Positions 61,282 to 64,000 of a stretch of DNA of 64,000 nt are shown in pieces. Positions within the stretch are counted from its first letter, which is position 1. Each line of letters begins with the position of its first letter. Source of the stretch: Chloroflexota bacterium (GTDB lineage: Bacteria > Chloroflexota > Anaerolineae > Anaerolineales > Anaerolineaceae); contig JAKAFP010000007.1 of the NCBI GenBank assembly GCA_021825925.1, positions 62,001 to 126,000 of the forward strand, written 5' to 3'. A model generated the notes under the pieces. That model searched no databases and had not been told where the DNA came from. It saw nothing but the letters and a program-made list of their open reading frames with translations. The position numbers were made by a program, and so were the translations under genes.

Positions 61282-62580
61282 GTGAGCAATGCAAAGGTAT
61301 TTTTATGGAACAGTGAAGTTGGGATTGCTTCCTGGGACTCAAATCGAAATATCAGTTCATTTCGATATAATCCCGACTTTATTACTTCAGAACTTCAATT
61401 ATCACCATTAGTGATGCCATTAAATAAGAATCCTTACAATTTTCCAGAACTCGAATTCATTACTTTCAAAGGATTACCGGGACTGTTGATGGATTCACTC
61501 CCAGATAAGTTTGGGAATAAGGTTATTGATAAATGGTTAGTAATGCAAAACAGAGATGAAACAAGTTTTAATCCTATTGACCGATTATGTTTTATCGGAA
61601 ATCGTGGTATGGGGGCACTTGAATATGAGCCATCCATTCTAGACTCACCCTCAAAAAACAGTAAGTTAGAGATGTCCAAGATGGTTGGATTAGCCAATAA
61701 AATACTCGATCAACGAGAATATTCAGTAGATTCTTTCATCAAATATAATAATCAAGATAATATGGGAGACATTATATGGGCTGGAACTTCTGCTGGTGGT
61801 TCAAGAGCAAAAGCGATAATCGCTTGGAATGAAATCTCGAAGGAGTTTATTCCTGAACAACTCTCACTCCCACCCGGTTTTGAACATTGGTTAATAAAAT
61901 TCGATGGGATTAAAAACAACCGGGACAAAGAGCGTACAGACCCAATGGGATATGGAAAAATTGAATATGCTTATTACCTAATGGCTTTAAAAGCTGGAAT
62001 AAAAATGTCGGAATGTCGTCTTTATAACGAAAATGAGCGAAACCATTTTATTACAAAGCGATTTGACCGGAATCCAAATGGGAGCAAAATTCACATGCAA
62101 TCGCTTTGTGCAATTGCTCACATGGATTTCAATCAAGTAGGGCGATATTCTTACGAAGATGCAATCCATGTTATGAACCTGCTTCACTTACCGCAAGAGG
62201 ATTTGGAGCAATTTGTTTTACGAGCATTATTTAACGTAGTTGGAAGAAATCAAGACGACCATGTGAAGAATATTGCGTTTCTAATGAGCCAAGACAGTGA
62301 GTGGAGGCTCTCTCCTGCTTATGATGTTACTTATGCATATGACCCAACAGGCAAGTGGACAAACCAACATCAAATGAGTATTAATGGAAAAAGAGATAAT
62401 TTTGTGAAAGAGGATTTTTATTCTTTATCATCATGTTTTGGAATTAATAAGACTCATGTGAACGAATTGCTCGACCGTGTTATCCAGTCAATAAAAACTT
62501 GGCCTGATTTCGCAATGAAAGTAGGAATCGATGAAAAGTATGTATTGCAAATCCATGCCACTCATCGTTTATCCTTTTGA
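61282..62580 (+). CDS. HipA-family kinase toxin
   Basis: This protein of about 432 residues matches the length of E. coli HipA (440). It has the N-terminal subdomain (NAKVFLWNSEVGIASWD), FIGNRGMGALEYEP, the glycine-rich AGTSAGGSRAKAIIAW, the catalytic NVVGRNQDDHVKNIAFL and the metal-binding SPAYDVTYAY. HipA kinases phosphorylate an aminoacyl-tRNA synthetase, inhibiting growth. The frame is open further upstream from TTG 61159, but GTG 61282 with GGAG eight bases upstream gives the normal HipA N-terminus. The antitoxin-like Xre gene is downstream, the reverse of hipBA order. Confidence 0.88.
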   Translation: MSNAKVFLWNSEVGIASWDSNRNISSFRYNPDFITSELQLSPLVMPLNKNPYNFPELEFITFKGLPGLLMDSLPDKFGNKVIDKWLVMQNRDETSFNPIDRLCFIGNRGMGALEYEPSILDSPSKNSKLEMSKMVGLANKILDQREYSVDSFIKYNNQDNMGDIIWAGTSAGGSRAKAIIAWNEISKEFIPEQLSLPPGFEHWLIKFDGIKNNRDKERTDPMGYGKIEYAYYLMALKAGIKMSECRLYNENERNHFITKRFDRNPNGSKIHMQSLCAIAHMDFNQVGRYSYEDAIHVMNLLHLPQEDLEQFVLRALFNVVGRNQDDHVKNIAFLMSQDSEWRLSPAYDVTYAYDPTGKWTNQHQMSINGKRDNFVKEDFYSLSSCFGINKTHVNELLDRVIQSIKTWPDFAMKVGIDEKYVLQIHATHRLSF

Positions 62581-62615
62581 TGATGATTTCAGATGCGGGA
62601 AAATAGGTAGAGAAA

Positions 62616-62912
62616 ATGGATGATGAGTCATTCAAGGAATTATTGGAAAGTATACGTGAAGGAATGGCAATAAACCGAGGTGAACAAGAACCATCTCGTT
62701 CTTTTCATTTTTCTTCTTGTGACGTTCATTCTATTCGTAATAAATTTGGTTTTTCACAACGAGAATTCGCTATGTTATTAGGAATAAGTGTGAGAACTTT
62801 ACAAAACTGGGAAAATGGTCACAGAAAACCAACTGGTACGGCTAAAGTCCTGCTTGAAATAATTGATAAATATCCAGATGTTTTCTTGAACAAAAGAAAT
62901 AACTGCAAATGA
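62616..62912 (+). CDS. Xre-family antitoxin-like regulator
   Basis: This 98-residue protein has a C-terminal Xre HTH (SIRNKFGFSQREFAMLLGIS followed by VRTLQNWENGHRKPTG, residues about 40-75), similar to HigA/NadS-type antitoxins. The N-terminal 35 residues (ELLESIREGMAINRGEQE) may bind the toxin. It follows hipA by 35 bases and overlaps the next gene by four bases. It could be the HipB counterpart, or the regulator of a unit with the next gene. Confidence 0.8.
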   Translation: MDDESFKELLESIREGMAINRGEQEPSRSFHFSSCDVHSIRNKFGFSQREFAMLLGISVRTLQNWENGHRKPTGTAKVLLEIIDKYPDVFLNKRNNCK

Positions 62913-63424
62913 AGTATCCACATTTATATAAAGATTGGCACGATTATGATTTATTGTATCAATTTCCACAAATTGAGAGGATTCAATTATGGAAAAAATT
63001 ACGTGTTGAGGATGAAGAACGAGCGTGGTTATTCATTGAAGAACACTATCTTGATAAATACAGCAAGTTTGTAAAGATTGACCTTGATTATTCATCTACT
63101 GGAATTTGGGAAAATCCATTTCCTTCTAATAGAGCTGATATAAATATCAATCCGACAAGCCTTGGACTACCTGAAGAAGTGTGCAAAGACCTTGAGGAAT
63201 GGCAAGATTATTTTGATTTGCATTCAAGGCCGTGGGATGCAGATGAATCCTGTGATTATGAAAAACTGGATAAATGGGGATTGATTATTGCGAAAAAGGT
63301 AAAACTTTTTACCCAACCGAATGTCTATGTAGAATATCATCCATTCCGGGAATTGGCTATTATTAGAAATGAAGTGGTCGAATTAGATGTTCCAGAATTT
63401 TTAAAAATACTTACTAATTTCTAA
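62909..63424 (+). CDS. hypothetical protein coupled to the Xre gene
   Basis: This 171-residue protein is unrecognised. It is acidic and aromatic (many Trp, Tyr and Asp), with no membrane segment or known motif. The coupling ATGA overlap with the antitoxin-like gene suggests a third component of the HipA/Xre locus, possibly a further antitoxin or an inhibitor. A perfect hairpin terminator follows 32 bases after the stop. Confidence 0.65.
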   Translation: MKYPHLYKDWHDYDLLYQFPQIERIQLWKKLRVEDEERAWLFIEEHYLDKYSKFVKIDLDYSSTGIWENPFPSNRADININPTSLGLPEEVCKDLEEWQDYFDLHSRPWDADESCDYEKLDKWGLIIAKKVKLFTQPNVYVEYHPFRELAIIRNEVVELDVPEFLKILTNF

Positions 63425-63455
63425 AATTTTTATTCAAACGTATAACGTTTTTATT

Positions 63456-63503
63456 AATTAAAAAGTGCTATTGTGATTATAGTCACAATAGCACTTTTTA
63501 ATT
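63456..63503. terminator. perfect 21-bp hairpin terminator
   Basis: The arms AATTAAAAAGTGCTATTGTG(A) at 63456-63476 and the exact inverse at 63483-63503 enclose TTATAG. The A/T ends make it usable on both strands. It closes the hipA locus. The rest of 63425-63887 holds no gene, apart from the promoter and leader of the next gene. Confidence 0.85.
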
Positions 63504-63722
63504 CCAAAACCAAGTCACTGCAATTTTTCTGGTTTATTGTTTATAAAGTTGATAACTTTGGTTGTGATAATCGGAGTCATTACCATCATTATAGGTACAA
63601 GGTTCTGTCCAATATAAGTATGGACATTAAAATACAAAAAATATTGGATTTATTCCTTGGTAATTTAATTTATAAGAGTTTTGTTAATAATTCGCAATAC
63701 ACTATTTATTTCAGAACAAATT

Positions 63723-63731
63723 TGCTATAAT
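63723..63731 (+). promoter_or_regulatory. extended -10 promoter of the CD-NTase-like gene
   Basis: TGCTATAAT is a perfect extended -10; the -35 is weak. The leader to the ATG at 63888 would be about 150 bases, with GGAAGGGAAGGG close to the start. Confidence 0.6.
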
Positions 63732-63887
63732 ACACATATCTAAGTAGACATAAGATTTTTTTCGGGGAAAGAATAGGAGTAAAACCAACAATATTTTCTG
63801 ATGATTCGCAATTTTTTATGATTTTTATTTTCACCTCTACGGGTGGTTCATAAAAACGTTCAAACCTAATGGAAGGGAAGGGTTAAA

Positions 63888-64000
63888 ATGGGTGTTGGAG
63901 AAGATTTCAAAACTTTTTGTGATAATCTCGCAATATCAAGGCGAGATGCTATTTCGAGCCGATGTAAGGCAATCACACAACGATTAAACAAAGACTATTA
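63888..64000 (+). CDS. CD-NTase (SMODS-type nucleotidyltransferase), N-terminus only
   Basis: The first 37 codons read MGVGEDFKTFCDNL, then RRDAISSRCKAITQRLNKDY, matching the typical opening of CBASS cGAS/DncV-like nucleotidyltransferases (a short helix with F-x-x-FC, then ISxRxKxITxRLNxDYW, just before the GSYGR active-site loop). The catalytic core lies beyond the window, so activity cannot be judged. If correct, it is the first gene of a CBASS defence operon carried as transposon cargo. Confidence 0.6.
   Translation, partial: MGVGEDFKTFCDNLAISRRDAISSRCKAITQRLNKDY

Larger units (their letters stand above)
48771..64000. mobile_element. Tn7-like transposon inserted at the gyrB 3' end (distal end outside window)
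   Basis: Starting one base after the gyrB stop, the DNA becomes AT-rich and contains the Tn7 hallmarks. There is a 5'-TGT terminus with an array of TGGCART sites, then TnsA, TnsB, TnsC and TnsD-like TniQ genes on the minus strand (58603 to 52826), with defence-type cargo on both sides. The element still continues at the window end, where a CD-NTase-like gene begins. The five bases before the terminus (TTAAA, 48766-48770) are the presumed target duplication. Only the proximal end is seen, so total size is unknown. Confidence 0.88.

Noticed and set aside
61215-61282. Two ATTGCCA sequences (61221 and 61274) in the orientation expected of the other transposon end
   Set aside because: Spacing is 52 bases, flanks do not fit the consensus, there is no ACA terminus, and the second is just before the hipA start.
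63590-63631. GGACATTAAA as the distal transposon end (ACA followed by TTAAA)
   Set aside because: No inverse TTGCCA sites precede it, and AT-rich cargo with a defence gene continues beyond.
48771-64000. CRISPR-associated transposon (CAST)
   Set aside because: No Cas gene, no regularly spaced repeat-spacer array and a long TnsD-type TniQ instead of the short Cascade-linked form.

Overview
This window looks like a chromosomal segment of an anaerobic or facultative Chloroflexota bacterium, most likely class Anaerolineae. That is an inference from gene content (lipoprotein-rich envelope genes, a mycobacterial-type inositol phosphate synthase, small conserved membrane proteins, frequent TTG/GTG starts); no rRNA or other marker gene is present to prove it. 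The core is GC-rich, with gene order typical of a free-living heterotroph. Two mobile elements flank or interrupt it.

Bases 1-1965 are the end of an integrative element. Small hypothetical genes and a tyrosine recombinase (747-1847) sit directly against the 3' end of a tRNA-Pro(CGG) gene, the usual layout of a tRNA-targeting genomic island whose other end lies left of the window.

Bases 2000-48769 are core genome. They hold inositol-1-phosphate synthase; a cluster of a HIT protein, three paralogous LysM plus LasA-type M23 peptidase lipoproteins and an SGNH-like lipoprotein; a minus-strand run with M24 peptidase, tsaD and OsmC; a block of small housekeeping or detoxification proteins (four GNAT acetyltransferases, a DinB-like protein, methyltransferase, cupin, NAD(P)-binding and flavin reductases); a SAM-I riboswitch controlling metH and a homocysteine methyltransferase/MTHFR fusion; a DUF4349 lipoprotein; a GH36 alpha-galactosidase; a TetR/membrane protein pair; a DnaQ-DinG helicase; a UbiA prenyltransferase; methylglyoxal synthase; TrmO; an MBL-fold enzyme; PlsY; two membrane proteins; and gyrB. 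Intergenic gaps repeatedly carry a degenerate 'CCACGAAATACACGAAA' motif family.

One base after the gyrB stop codon the sequence changes abruptly to AT-rich DNA that runs to the window end. This is a Tn7-like transposon. It begins with a 5'-TGT terminus followed by an array of about 22-bp TGGCART sites (probable TnsB-binding sites). It encodes TnsA, TnsB, TnsC and a 711-residue TnsD-type TniQ whose C-terminal half is a chain of small helix-turn-helix modules. The position suggests that TniQ reads the conserved 3' end of gyrB, as Tn7 TnsD reads glmS. The visible cargo is defence-like: a BcgI-like nuclease-methylase plus specificity subunit, a HipA/Xre toxin-antitoxin-like locus with a third unknown gene, an unknown Cys-rich protein, and at the window edge the first 37 codons of a CD-NTase-like (CBASS-type) protein. 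An Xre regulator is divergent from the tns operon, with phased GGTAAT repeats between them. The distal transposon end is not in the window.
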